Origin: Methylopila sp. 73B
GTDB taxonomy: Bacteria > Pseudomonadota > Alphaproteobacteria > Rhizobiales > Methylopilaceae
Direction: 5' to 3'
DNA length: 64,000 nucleotides
NCBI RefSeq assembly: GCF_000526315.1
Contig: NZ_JAFV01000001.1
Location: forward strand, 4,267,501 to 4,331,500
Shown here: piece after piece, positions 27,097-35,381 of the stretch
Layout: each line of letters begins with the position of its first letter
Position numbering within the stretch: the first letter of the stretch is position 1
Position numbers and translations under genes: made by a program
The notes under the pieces: generated by a model
Seen by the model: the letters and a program-made list of their open reading frames with translations, nothing else
The model's database searches: none
Told to the model about the DNA's origin: nothing

Positions 27097-27225
27097 ACCT
27101 CTCCCCGGCGGGGAGAGGTCGGCGCGCAGCGCCGGGTGAGGGGGGCGGACGTTATCTGGACAGGTCTGAAGTCCCTCACCCGCCGCGGCTTTCGCCGCGT
27201 CGACCTCTCCCCGCCGGGGAGAGGT
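27097..27225. repeat. Nested-palindrome intergenic element (copy 2)
   Basis: ACCTCTCCCC-GGC-GGGGAGAGGT (27097-27119) and ACCTCTCCCC-GCC-GGGGAGAGGT (27203-27225) bracket GTGAGGGG (27136) and CCCTCAC (27173-27179), the same parts as in 10801-10924. It is placed between mgdB and mgdC inside the operon. Confidence 0.82.
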
Positions 27226-27245
27226 GAAGGCTCGCGCTTCGACTC

Positions 27246-27536
27246 TCATCGCGCCGCCTCGGGCCCGCGCGCCGCCGCGACGTCGCGGGCGGCTTCGACC
27301 TGCTCGATCGCATGGGTGCGGGTGTCGCGGGTCACCACCAGCCAGGACTGGCACCCGGCCGCATGCTGCCACAGCTCGCGGTGCGGGCCGGCGGGGTTGT
27401 CGCGCAGGTAGACGTAGTCGGCGAAGGCGGCCTCCGCGTCCGGCGCGGAGGCGTCGGGCCGGGCCAGCGTGGCGTCGCCGAGATAGGAGAACTCGTCCAC
27501 GCCGCGGACGCCGCAGTAGGGGCAGGGGATGCGCAT
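27246..27536 (-). CDS. mgdB: N-methylglutamate dehydrogenase subunit B (sarcosine-oxidase delta-like)
   Basis: A 96-residue zinc-binding subunit. Cys5 and Cys8 (IPCPYCGVR), His58 and Cys62 (LWQHAAGCQSW) match the zinc ligands of SoxD proteins, and VYLRDNPAGPHRELW is the family core. It links the catalytic and FAD/folate subunits. It is flanked on both sides by palindromic repeat elements (27097-27225 and 27553-27663). Confidence 0.88.
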   Translation of the reverse strand: MRIPCPYCGVRGVDEFSYLGDATLARPDASAPDAEAAFADYVYLRDNPAGPHRELWQHAAGCQSWLVVTRDTRTHAIEQVEAARDVAAARGPEAAR

Positions 27537-27552
27537 GGGATCAGGGCTCCAG

Positions 27553-27663
27553 CGTCATCCCGGCCGCAGCGAAGCGGAGAGCCGGGATCGTTTTCAGGAG
27601 GGGCGTCTTGCGCGCCTGACGATCCCGGCTCTGCGCGGCTGCGCCGCTCCGGCCGGGGTGACG
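27553..27663. repeat. Nested-palindrome intergenic element of a second type
   Basis: Outer arms CGTCATCCCGGCCG (27553-27566) and CGGCCGGGGTGACG (27650-27663, one mismatch) enclose inner arms AGAGCCGGGATCGT (27578-27591) and ACGATCCCGGCTCT (27619-27632, perfect). The 111-bp element fills the gap between mgdA and mgdB. Confidence 0.8.
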
Positions 27664-27688
27664 GGTGATCGTCTTCATCGCTTCGGCC

Positions 27689-28948
27689 TCAGTGCAGGTT
27701 CGGCTGGGCGCCGACGCCCTTTTCGTCGATGACGCGGCCGGTCGCGAAGCGGTCAAGCCGGTAGGCGGTCGCGGTCTCGTGCGGCATGTCGGTCGCGATC
27801 AGATGCGCGAAGCTCCAGCCCGAGGCCGGCGTCGCCTTGAAGCCGCCGTAGCACCAGCCGGCGTTGAGGTAGAGGCCCTCGATCGGCGTGCGGTCGATGA
27901 TCGGCGAGCCGTCCATCGACATGTCCATGATCCCGCCCCAGTGCCGCAGAAGCTTCACGCGACCGATCGCCGGCATCAGCGCCATGCCGCCCTCGGCCAC
28001 GTCCTCGATCGTCGGCAGGTTTCCGCGGCTGGCGTAGGAGTTGTAGCCGTCGATGTCGCCGCCGAAGACCAGGCCGCCCTTGTCGGACTGCGAGATGTAG
28101 AAGTGCCCGGCCCCGAAGGTGCAGACCGTGTCGATGAAGGGCTTGATCCCTTCCGACACGAAAGCCTGCAGCACGTGGCTCTCGATCGGCAGGCGCAGGC
28201 CCGCCATCCCCGCGACGCGCGAAGAGTTGCCGGCGCAGGCGAGGCCGACCTTCTTCGCGCCGATGAAGCCGCGCGACGTCTCGAGCCCGACCACGCGGCC
28301 GGCCTCGATGCGGAAGCCGGTGACCTCGCAGTTCTGGATGATGTCGACGCCGCGTCCGTCCGCGGCCCGGGCGTAGCCCCAGGCCACCGCGTCGTGGCGC
28401 ACCGTGCCGCCGCGCTTCTGGCGAAGGGCGCCCTTCACGGGGAAGCGGGCGTTGTCGTAGTCCAGCATCGGCAGGATGCGCTTGAGCTGGGCCACGTCGA
28501 GCAGCTCGGAATCGACGCCGTGCAGGCGCATGGCGTTGCCGCGGCGGGCGTAGGCGTCGCGCTGGCCGTCGGAGTGGAACAGGTTCACCACGCCGCGCTG
28601 GCTCACCATGGCGTTGTAGTTCAGGTCCTGCTCCAGCTCCTCCCAGAGCTTCATGGAGTGCTCGTAGAACGGCACGTTGCCCGGCAGCAGGTAGTTCGAG
28701 CGGACGATGGTGGTGTTGCGGCCGACGTTGCCGCCGCCGATCCAGCCCTTCTCGACCACCGCGATGTTGGTCAGGCCGTGGACCTTGGCGAGGTAATGCG
28801 CGGTCGCGAGCCCGTGGCCGCCGCCGCCGACGATGACGACGTCGTAGGCCGCCTTCGGCTCGGGCTCGCGCCAGGCCGGCTTCCAGCCGGTGTGGCCGCG
28901 AAGCGCCTCGCGAAGCACGGAAAAGATCGAGTACCGGTCGGTCGACAT
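27689..28948 (-). CDS. mgdA: N-methylglutamate dehydrogenase subunit A (sarcosine-oxidase beta-like)
   Basis: A 419-residue FAD-dependent amine oxidase subunit. The dinucleotide fold DVVIVGGGGHGLATAHYLAK lies near residue 37, NTTIVRSNYLLPG follows, and the C-terminal flavin segment is LYLNAGWCYGGFKATPASGWSFA. The start is ATG 28948 (MSTDRYSIF), which matches the usual SoxB N-terminus; a reading 13 codons longer is unlikely. It is the first gene of the mgdABCD run and is divergent from the LysR regulator. Confidence 0.9.
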   Translation of the reverse strand: MSTDRYSIFSVLREALRGHTGWKPAWREPEPKAAYDVVIVGGGGHGLATAHYLAKVHGLTNIAVVEKGWIGGGNVGRNTTIVRSNYLLPGNVPFYEHSMKLWEELEQDLNYNAMVSQRGVVNLFHSDGQRDAYARRGNAMRLHGVDSELLDVAQLKRILPMLDYDNARFPVKGALRQKRGGTVRHDAVAWGYARAADGRGVDIIQNCEVTGFRIEAGRVVGLETSRGFIGAKKVGLACAGNSSRVAGMAGLRLPIESHVLQAFVSEGIKPFIDTVCTFGAGHFYISQSDKGGLVFGGDIDGYNSYASRGNLPTIEDVAEGGMALMPAIGRVKLLRHWGGIMDMSMDGSPIIDRTPIEGLYLNAGWCYGGFKATPASGWSFAHLIATDMPHETATAYRLDRFATGRVIDEKGVGAQPNLH

Positions 28949-29014
28949 GAGCGCGCCTGGGTGATGGCGAAGCAGGACGAGCCGCACTATGGCCGACGGC
29001 CGCGCGCTATGAGA

Positions 29015-29031
29015 TATAAATCGGACTTATA
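29015..29031. promoter_or_regulatory. LysR-type operator candidate between mgdA and the LysR gene
   Basis: TATAA-N7-TTATA is an interrupted palindrome that contains the T-N11-A pattern (T29017, A29029) typical of LysR binding sites. It lies in the 97-bp divergent gap, close to the regulator start. Confidence 0.5.
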
Positions 29032-29045
29032 GTGCGAGCTTGGCC

Positions 29046-30005
29046 ATGCAGCCCCGTCCCGACGACCTTCCCTTCGATCTCCGGCAACTCACGATCTTCC
29101 TCGCCGTCTGCGACGCCGGCGCGATGGCGTCGGCGGCGCGGCGTCTGGGCCTCACGCAGCCGGCGGTGTCGCTCGCGGTGGCGGAGCTCGAGACGCGGAT
29201 CGGCGCCGGGCTGTTCGACCGCGCGATCCGGCCGATCGCGCTCACGCCCGCAGGCGTCCTGCTGCGCCAGCGCGCCTCGGCGCTGGTCTCCGAAGCGCGC
29301 CAGATCGCGCCGATGCTGCGGGAGGCGGGGAGGGCGCGGTTCCCGCTGGTGCGGCTCGGCCTCGTCGATTCGCTGTCGCGCACGCTCGGGCCGACGCTCG
29401 CGGACGCGATCGCCGAGCGCGCGGACGAGGTGGCGATCCTGTCCGGCCTGACCGCCTCCCACGCCAGCGCCCTGCTGTCGCGCAATCTCGACGTGATGAT
29501 CGGCGTCGACGATCTCGCGCAGGTCGCAGGGCTCGAGCGCCGGCCGATCCTGACCGAGTCCTACGTGCTGATGCTGCCGCCCGGCGTCCCGCCGGTGGAG
29601 AGCGTGGAGGATCTGCGCCGGCTCACGGAGCGCTTCGAGTTGGTGCGGTTCAGCGCGCGGTCGAGCACCGGCGTGGAGATCGAGCGGCACCTCAGGCGCA
29701 TCGGACTGGAGCCGCCGCGGCGGCTGTCGTTCGATACGCCCCAGGGCGTGGCGTCGATGGTGGCGGAGGGCGGCCGGTTCGCCATCGTCACGCCGCTCTG
29801 CGTGGTGGAAGCCGCGCCGCCGTCGCGGGCGGTGGTCTGCGCGCCACTGCCGGGCCCGGAGTTCGCCCGCAGCCTGACGCTGGTCGCCTATGCGCACGAG
29901 CTCGGCCGGTTGCCGGCGGAGCTGGCGGAGACGAGCCGCGCGGGAGTGCGCGCGCGGCTCGCCGAGGTCGCGCCCGAAATGGCGCGCTTCGTCCAGATCT
30001 CCTGA
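29046..30005 (+). CDS. LysR family transcriptional regulator, divergent from mgdA
   Basis: A 319-residue LysR-type regulator: an N-terminal winged helix (DLRQLTIFLAVCDAGAMASAARRLGLTQPAVSLAVAELETRIGAGLFDR, about 11-60) and a periplasmic-binding-like effector domain. I use ATG 29046; a TTG at 29040 would add two residues. Position and the T-N11-A palindrome in the shared gap suggest control of the mgd genes and of itself. The inducer is unknown, possibly methylamine, N-methylglutamate or a C1 intermediate. Confidence 0.87.
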   Translation: MQPRPDDLPFDLRQLTIFLAVCDAGAMASAARRLGLTQPAVSLAVAELETRIGAGLFDRAIRPIALTPAGVLLRQRASALVSEARQIAPMLREAGRARFPLVRLGLVDSLSRTLGPTLADAIAERADEVAILSGLTASHASALLSRNLDVMIGVDDLAQVAGLERRPILTESYVLMLPPGVPPVESVEDLRRLTERFELVRFSARSSTGVEIERHLRRIGLEPPRRLSFDTPQGVASMVAEGGRFAIVTPLCVVEAAPPSRAVVCAPLPGPEFARSLTLVAYAHELGRLPAELAETSRAGVRARLAEVAPEMARFVQIS

Positions 30006-30011
30006 GCGACC

Positions 30012-30704
30012 TCAGTCGAAGATGAAGTCGTTCGCGCCGAGGCTCGCGACCGACACGTCGTCGAGCGTGATCGAGGAGCCGGTGTTGCCGGCCCAGGTGA
30101 TCACGGCGTCGCCCGCCGCGTTTGAGCGGATGATCAGGTCGTTGAAGCCGAGTCCGTCGACGTCGAGCTCGATCTTGTCGGTCCCGTCCTGGAAGTCGGT
30201 GATGCGGTCCCTGCCGTCGCCGGTCTCGAACACGAAGATGTCGGCGCCCGCGCCGCCGCTCAGCACGTCCACGCCCTTGCCGCCGTCAAGCTCGTCGTTG
30301 CCGACGCCGCCGAACAGCACGTCGCGGCCGTTTCCGCCGTCCAGTTCGTCGTTGCCCGCGTCGCCGATCAGCCGGTCGTCGCCGTCGCCGCCGTCGATCT
30401 CGTCGTTGCCGGCGCCGCCATAGAGGGTGTCGTTCCCCAGCCCGCCTTCGAGATCGTCATTGCCGGCGCCGCCCACGAGCCGGTCGTTGCCCGCGCCGCC
30501 CTCGAGATCGTCGTCGCCGTTCTCGCCGTAGAGCAGGTCGGCGCCGTCGCCGCCGAAGAGGTCGTCATTCTGATCGCCGCCGAACAGCGTGTCCGCGCCC
30601 GCCTGGCCGAACAGCTTGTCCTGGCCGGCGTAACCGCGCAGCACGTCCGCCGCGCCGGTTCCCACGAGGCGGTCAGCGCCGGCGGTTCCGTTGATCGTCG
30701 CCAT
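30012..30704 (-). CDS. RTX calcium-binding repeat protein
   Basis: A 230-residue protein built mostly of GGxGxDxLx nonapeptide repeats from about residue 10 to 155 (for example GGDQNDDLF, GGAGNDRLV, GGLGNDTLY, GGNGRDVLF). A C-terminal FVFETGDGRDRITDFQDGTDKIEL segment of the peptidase-M10 serralysin type follows. Such proteins bind Ca2+ and are exported by type I secretion through an uncleaved C-terminal signal. No type I exporter lies in this window. The protein carries no enzymatic domain and may be a surface or secreted scaffold. Confidence 0.85.
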   Translation of the reverse strand: MATINGTAGADRLVGTGAADVLRGYAGQDKLFGQAGADTLFGGDQNDDLFGGDGADLLYGENGDDDLEGGAGNDRLVGGAGNDDLEGGLGNDTLYGGAGNDEIDGGDGDDRLIGDAGNDELDGGNGRDVLFGGVGNDELDGGKGVDVLSGGAGADIFVFETGDGRDRITDFQDGTDKIELDVDGLGFNDLIIRSNAAGDAVITWAGNTGSSITLDDVSVASLGANDFIFD

Positions 30705-30839
30705 CTCATCAGCTCCACATGATGCGGGCGGGCGCGCCGCCCGGCCTTCTGGAGCTGAACTTAAGCGAGCTCAGTTAGACCACGTTGAGCGGTCGGTTAG
30801 AATTTGGAGAGAGCGCGGCGGCCAAAACAAGGCGAAGCA

Positions 30840-31526
30840 TCACGTGGCGACGTCGCGGCCGGAGATCTTGTAGCCGACGCCCCGAACCGTCTGGATGATG
30901 AACGGAGGACCATCATCCTCGAGTTTTTTCCTGAGATAGCGGATGTAGACGTCGACCACCTTGGTGCCGGGGTCGAAGGTGTAGTCCCAGACGTTGTTCA
31001 GCAGCCGCTGCCGGCTGACGACGCGCTCGGCGTTCGCCATCAGGAAGCGCAGCAGCTCGAACTCGCGCACGGTCAGCGAGATCTCCCGGCCGCGGCAGGT
31101 CACGCGACGGGACTCGGGGTCTAGGGTGAGGGGCCCGACCGCGAGCGTCGCCTGGGTGTCCTCCGCCGGCCGGCGGCGCTTCAGCGCCTCGAGCCGCGCC
31201 AGCAGCTCGTCGAACGAGAACGGCTTGGTGAGATAATCGTCCGCGCCGCCCTTGAGGCCCTCGATCTTGTCCTGCAGCCCGTCCTTCGCCGTGAGCATCA
31301 GGATCAGCGCCGTCAGCCGCTCCCGCCGCGCCAGCCGGCAGACCTCGAGCCCGTCGACGTAAGGCAGCATGCGGTCGAGGATCACGAGCTCGAACTCGCC
31401 CGAGCGCATGCGCTCCAGCCCGTCGCGGCCGTCCGGGGCGACGGTCACCTGATAGCCTTCCGAGGTCAGGCCGCGGCTCAGAAAGTCGGCGATCCGGCGG
31501 TCGTCCTCCACCACCAGGATCTTCAC
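30840..31526 (-). CDS. OmpR-family response regulator
   Basis: A 228-residue two-domain regulator. The receiver (1-120) has the acidic pair in VVEDDR, the phosphoacceptor Asp51 in VILDRMLP and the Lys in DDYLTKPFSF. The winged-helix output domain (about 130-225) shows LTVREFELLRFLMANAERVVSRQRLLNNVW and VDVYIRYLRKKLE. Its ATG overlaps the stop... of no other gene upstream except the partner kinase, whose reading starts at 33109 and ends 4 bp into it in the coupled order regulator-kinase (minus strand, regulator downstream). Signal and targets are unknown. Confidence 0.87.
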   Translation of the reverse strand: MKILVVEDDRRIADFLSRGLTSEGYQVTVAPDGRDGLERMRSGEFELVILDRMLPYVDGLEVCRLARRERLTALILMLTAKDGLQDKIEGLKGGADDYLTKPFSFDELLARLEALKRRRPAEDTQATLAVGPLTLDPESRRVTCRGREISLTVREFELLRFLMANAERVVSRQRLLNNVWDYTFDPGTKVVDVYIRYLRKKLEDDGPPFIIQTVRGVGYKISGRDVAT

Positions 31527-33109
31527 GACGTCGCCTCCGCCAGCGGCAGCGAGACGGTCAGCGCCGCGCCGCCCAAGGGCCGGTTGTCGAGCGTGATCAC
31601 GCCGTCGTGCCGCTCGACAATGAGCTTGGCGATGGCGAGACCGATGCCGAGCCCGCCGGTGGAGCCGCTGTCGGCCGCGCGGCCCCGATAGAAACGGCTG
31701 AACACGTGCGCGCGATCCTCCTCCGACAGGCCCGGCCCCTCGTCCGAGACCTCGACCACGAACCGTCCGCCGGCGACGAGCGTCGCGACGCGGACGCGTC
31801 CGCCGGCCGGCGAGTGCTTTATCGCGTTGTCGAGGCCGATCAGGAAGACCTGCTTCAGCCGTCGCGCGTCGGCCGCGATCAGCGCGCCGCCGTCGTTCCA
31901 GGCGGTCTCGATCAGGACGTCGCGCGGGGCGGCGAGCGCTTCGCCCTCGGCGGCGGCGGCGGCCGCCACGTCGCGGCCGCGCGTGACAGTGATCTCGAAG
32001 CTCTGGTCTTCCGCGTCGGACCGGGCGAAGGCCAGCAGGTCGTCGAGCAGCGAGCCGAGGCTCTCGGCCTGCTCCTGGATGCGGAACAGCGCCTCCGCCT
32101 GGTCGCCCGGGTCGCCACGCCCGCGCAGCGCGACGTCCGCCTCGCCGCGCAGGATCGTCAGCGGGGTCCGAAGTTCATGGCTGACGTCCGCCAGGAACTG
32201 CGCCCGCCGCGCGTCCACGTCCCTCAGGCGGTCGTTGGCGTGGCGCAGTTCGGCGGTGCGGGCCTCGACCTCGGAGTGCAGGCGCTGCTGCGCGGTGACG
32301 AGCTCCGCCCGCTGCGCCTCGATCGCGTGCGCCATGTCGTTGAAGGTGCGGGCGAGCGCCGCGAACTCGTCGCGGCCGCGCACGGGGATGCGGGCGTCGA
32401 GCGCGCCGTCCGCGATCGCCCTCGCGCCTTCGGCGAGATCCTGCACCGGGCGCACGATCGAGCGCTTCAGCATCAGGCCGAAGCCGGCGCTGAACAGGAC
32501 GGCGAGCAACGTCAGCGCGATCGCGCCGAAGAGCAGCCACTGCTGGCGCCGCCGCACCTCGGCGAGCTCGCTCGCGACCTCGCCGCGCTCGTCCTTCAGC
32601 GCGTTCTCGAGCAGCGTCTCGAAGTCGTTCGACAGCCGGTACTCGACCTCGCGCCGGAAATGGCCGACCGCTTCGGCCTGCTTGCCGTCGCGCTGGAGGG
32701 CGAAGACGTGCTCGGCCGCGCGGTCGATGGCGCGGTAGAGCTCGTTCATGCGGCTCGTCATCTCGACGTCCGAGATCTCGCGCCGCACCTCCTCGATCCC
32801 CTCGAGCGTCAGCACCTCGGCCCGCGTGACGCGGGCGAGGCGCTCGAACGCCTCCTCCATCTTGCGGCGCGCGGCCTCGAAGTCCGGCATCTGCTCCGGC
32901 CCGAGCAGCAGCACCTCGGCGATCTGTTCGGCGTAGTTGTTGGCGTGGCCGTCCAGCTCGGCGATCACCTCGAAGCGGTGATGGACGCCGTCGATGCGGC
33001 GCACGAAATCGTCCGCCACCCTGAGCGACAGCGCGGTCACCCCGACCATCAGCGCCACGAAGGCGAGGGTCACGATCTCGAAGATGAAGATGCGCCAACG
33101 CACGGTCAT
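31523..33109 (-). CDS. Membrane sensor histidine kinase (HAMP-HisKA-HATPase)
   Basis: A 528-residue kinase with two membrane segments (about 8-30 and 191-213), a helical periplasmic sensor between them, HAMP (about 214-267), and a coiled coil rich in Arg/Glu/Leu (about 262-305). The HisKA domain carries His311 in FLADVSHELRTPLTIL, and the HATPase_c domain carries DNAIKHSP (N box), DEGPGLSEED (G1) and GGLGIGLAIAK (G2). The stop of this gene overlaps the start of the response regulator by 4 bp, so both are made from one minus-strand transcript with the kinase first. Confidence 0.87.
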   Translation of the reverse strand: MTVRWRIFIFEIVTLAFVALMVGVTALSLRVADDFVRRIDGVHHRFEVIAELDGHANNYAEQIAEVLLLGPEQMPDFEAARRKMEEAFERLARVTRAEVLTLEGIEEVRREISDVEMTSRMNELYRAIDRAAEHVFALQRDGKQAEAVGHFRREVEYRLSNDFETLLENALKDERGEVASELAEVRRRQQWLLFGAIALTLLAVLFSAGFGLMLKRSIVRPVQDLAEGARAIADGALDARIPVRGRDEFAALARTFNDMAHAIEAQRAELVTAQQRLHSEVEARTAELRHANDRLRDVDARRAQFLADVSHELRTPLTILRGEADVALRGRGDPGDQAEALFRIQEQAESLGSLLDDLLAFARSDAEDQSFEITVTRGRDVAAAAAAEGEALAAPRDVLIETAWNDGGALIAADARRLKQVFLIGLDNAIKHSPAGGRVRVATLVAGGRFVVEVSDEGPGLSEEDRAHVFSRFYRGRAADSGSTGGLGIGLAIAKLIVERHDGVITLDNRPLGGAALTVSLPLAEATS

Positions 33110-33264
33110 CGGCCGGTCAGGCTCCAGGCGAGGGGAGTCGGGCGGCGGACCGCGCGCGCATCATGACGGGCGGCCGGGAGCGCGTCGACCGGGCGAGCCC
33201 CGATTGACGCCGGCGTCCTGCTCGGCTTGCATCGCGCCAAGATCACAACACGAGGAGCGCCGCC

Positions 33265-33498
33265 ATGACCCAAACGCCTGAGCCCGCCGCCGGTTGGAAA
33301 CTGACGATCCCCGTCGTCAACCTGAAGGGCGACCAGCGCGTCGCGGGCTCCTACGTGGCGGCGATCGCCGACCGCGAGGCTGCCCGGAAAGCGATTCCCT
33401 ATGGCCGCGCAGTGCCGAGCGCGCCGCTCCAGCCGCTCTCCGCCGACGACCTCGTGAGCTTCGGCGTCGACGCCGGAGCGGTCAAGAAGATCGCCTGA
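33265..33498 (+). CDS. Hypothetical 77-residue protein
   Basis: A small soluble protein (MTQTPEPAAGWKLTIPVVNLKGDQRVAG...) preceded by GAGGAG eight bases before the ATG. Codon use has the strong third-position GC of the genome. It has no cysteine, membrane segment or recognised domain. The hydrophobic GWKLTIPVVNL segment followed by a basic/acidic helix (AIADREAARKAI) suggests a small folded domain. Confidence 0.6.
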   Translation: MTQTPEPAAGWKLTIPVVNLKGDQRVAGSYVAAIADREAARKAIPYGRAVPSAPLQPLSADDLVSFGVDAGAVKKIA

Positions 33499-33646
33499 CG
33501 CCCTTGTGGTCCATGCCGGCGTCTCGTGCTTTCGTCGGCTAAGCGGAACATGATGCGCGAGACGCACGTTTTTCCAGCGAAGGCCGGTGGAACGGGCCTC
33601 GCGTAGCGCGGGGCCGGCGCCGCCGGCGGCAACAGGAGTGCGTACC

Positions 33647-33724
33647 ATGCATCCTCTCGCAGGAACCCCGATCGCGTTCTGGATGACCGCCATGTCCTAC
33701 TGGATGGCGGCCCTCAACAGGTAA
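33647..33724 (+). CDS. Candidate 25-residue Trp/Met-rich micropeptide
   Basis: A short reading frame (MHPLAGTPIAFWMTAMSYWMAALNR) with AGGAG about seven bases before its ATG. Most of it is one amphipathic or membrane helix. It is too short for statistical support and is called on the ribosome binding site and the non-random Trp/Met/Ala pattern. It lies alone between the 77-residue gene and a palindromic element. Confidence 0.35.
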   Translation: MHPLAGTPIAFWMTAMSYWMAALNR

Positions 33725-33750
33725 GCGCCGGATTACACGCGCTTTCTTCT

Positions 33751-33863
33751 TGTTCCGGCCTCGAGCCGGGAACCAGACGCCCGACGCTATCCAGGGAAGC
33801 CCAAAGAGCGAGCGTTCTTCCGTTCACGCGCAGCGGCTCTGGGTCCCGGCTGAGGGCGGGACA
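33751..33863. repeat. Nested-palindrome intergenic element (third type or divergent copy)
   Basis: AGCCGGGAACCAGA (33764-33777) pairs with TCTGGGTCCCGGCT (33838-33851, one mismatch). Outer arms TGTTCCGGCCTC (33751-33762) and GAGGGCGGGACA (33852-33863) match with two mismatches. Size and design resemble 27553-27663. Confidence 0.65.
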
Positions 33864-33905
33864 ACCGAGCCCTGTTTGCGCGCCTTGCTCGAAAACCTTG
33901 GATAT

Positions 33906-35381
33906 TCAGTGCCCCGACGCGCTTTCGAGCGCGCCGGGCGCGGTCTGCCAGCCGAGGTCGGGCAGCATGACGATGCGGTTGCCGCGCAGATCCGAGGCGC
34001 AACTGATGAAGCCGCGCTCCTCCATGTAGGTCAGCAGGCGGCGCGCCCGTCCGGTGGAGCGGGTGCCATAGGCCTTCGCGATCTCGGCGTCGCTGGGGCA
34101 GGGCCCCTTCATCAGCGCGGCCTTCGCGACGAGCAGAAACACGCCCCGCACGTCCTCCGGCAGCGACGCCGCGATCAACGTCGCCTGGTCCCAGTCCGAA
34201 CTCGCCACCTCCCCGTCGTCGACGCCGGCCTTCGCGATTGCGAGTTCGCGCCGGAACCGCGGAAGGTCCGGCGCGTCGCCCGGCAGCCGCGCGATGCGGC
34301 AGCGGACGAGAAAATCCTGATAGAGCAGCGACACCGGCTGAAAGCTGGCCTCGGGCTCCGCCATCATCGCCGTCATGATCTCTGCGATCTTGCCCTCCCG
34401 CTCGGCGTCGGCGAACAGGTCGGCGGGCAGCGGCTGGGCGGCGGTCGCGTCGCTGCGCGACTGCGCGAGCTGCGCCAGGACCTCCGCCGTGTTCGCCGTC
34501 GCCGCCGCCGCGCGCGGACGGGCTTCGTCGGCGCCGCGGCGGAAGATCAGCCCTGCGGCGTCTTCGGCGAGCGTCTCCGGCAGGGGCATCAGCTTCGGGC
34601 TGCCGCCGCGTCCCTGCGTCTCAACCGGCGCGATCTTGACGGTCTCGGGTCGACGTCCGATTGCGGGGCCGAGCCCCACGAACTGGCCGCGGTCGAGGTT
34701 GCGGAAGGCCTCCGCCTGCCGCCGCTCCATTCCGAGCAGGTCGGCGGCGCGCGCCATGTCGATGTCGAGGAAGGTGCGCCCCATCAGGAAGTTCGAGGCT
34801 TCGGCCGCGACGTTCTTCGCGAGCTTCGCGAGCCGCTGGGTCGCGATGACGCCGGCCAACCCCCGCTTCCGCCCGCGGCACATGAGATTCGTCATCGCCG
34901 CGAGCGCCTGCCGGCGGGACTCCTCGTCCGCTTCGCTCGCGGCCGCGGGCGCGAACAGCTGCGCCTCGTCCACCACCACCAGCATCGGGTACCAGCAGTC
35001 GCGCTCGACCTCGAACAGCGCGTTGAGGAACACGGCCGCCGCGCGCATCTGGCGGTCGACGTCCAGGCGCTCGAGGTTGAGGATCACCGAGACCCGGTGC
35101 CGGCGCGCCCGCTCGGCGATCATCGCGAGATCGCGCTCCACGCCGGCGGCCTCCACGACCACATGGCCATGGGCGTCCGCGAGCGTGACGAAGTCGCCCT
35201 CCGGGTCGATCACGCACTGCTGGACCCAGGGCGCGCTCTGCTCCAGCAGCCGGCGGAGCAGATGCGACTTGCCCGAGCCGGAGTTGCCCTGAACGAGAAG
35301 ACGGGTCGCGAGCAACTCCTCGAGGTCGACCGTCGAGCGCTGTCCGTTCGACTTCGCGCCGATGTCGATGCTGACCGTCAT
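33906..35381 (-). CDS. HerA/DUF87-type ATP-binding protein
   Basis: A 491-residue ATPase. Walker A is GNSGSGKS at residues 32-39, Walker B is MLVVVDEAQLF and the arginine-finger/sensor region is GLAGVIATQRLAKLAKNVAAEASNFLMGRTF. These are typical of HerA-FtsK-like DUF87 proteins that pump or bind DNA. The C-terminal 200 residues carry a winged-helix-like segment (PSDAEIAKAYGTRSTGRARRLLTYMEERGFISCASDLRGNR). The start is ATG 35381 with AAGG upstream. No NurA-like nuclease or defence partner lies beside it, so its job is open. Confidence 0.75.
   Translation of the reverse strand: MTVSIDIGAKSNGQRSTVDLEELLATRLLVQGNSGSGKSHLLRRLLEQSAPWVQQCVIDPEGDFVTLADAHGHVVVEAAGVERDLAMIAERARRHRVSVILNLERLDVDRQMRAAAVFLNALFEVERDCWYPMLVVVDEAQLFAPAAASEADEESRRQALAAMTNLMCRGRKRGLAGVIATQRLAKLAKNVAAEASNFLMGRTFLDIDMARAADLLGMERRQAEAFRNLDRGQFVGLGPAIGRRPETVKIAPVETQGRGGSPKLMPLPETLAEDAAGLIFRRGADEARPRAAAATANTAEVLAQLAQSRSDATAAQPLPADLFADAEREGKIAEIMTAMMAEPEASFQPVSLLYQDFLVRCRIARLPGDAPDLPRFRRELAIAKAGVDDGEVASSDWDQATLIAASLPEDVRGVFLLVAKAALMKGPCPSDAEIAKAYGTRSTGRARRLLTYMEERGFISCASDLRGNRIVMLPDLGWQTAPGALESASGH

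Noticed and set aside
24308-27139. Frame of more than 900 codons antisense to mgdC
   Set aside because: mgdC has full domain support; the antisense product shows no domain and has shadow-type composition.
30012-30704. Regular short DNA repeats resembling an array
   Set aside because: They are the codons of RTX nonapeptide repeats in an intact gene, not a CRISPR or satellite array.
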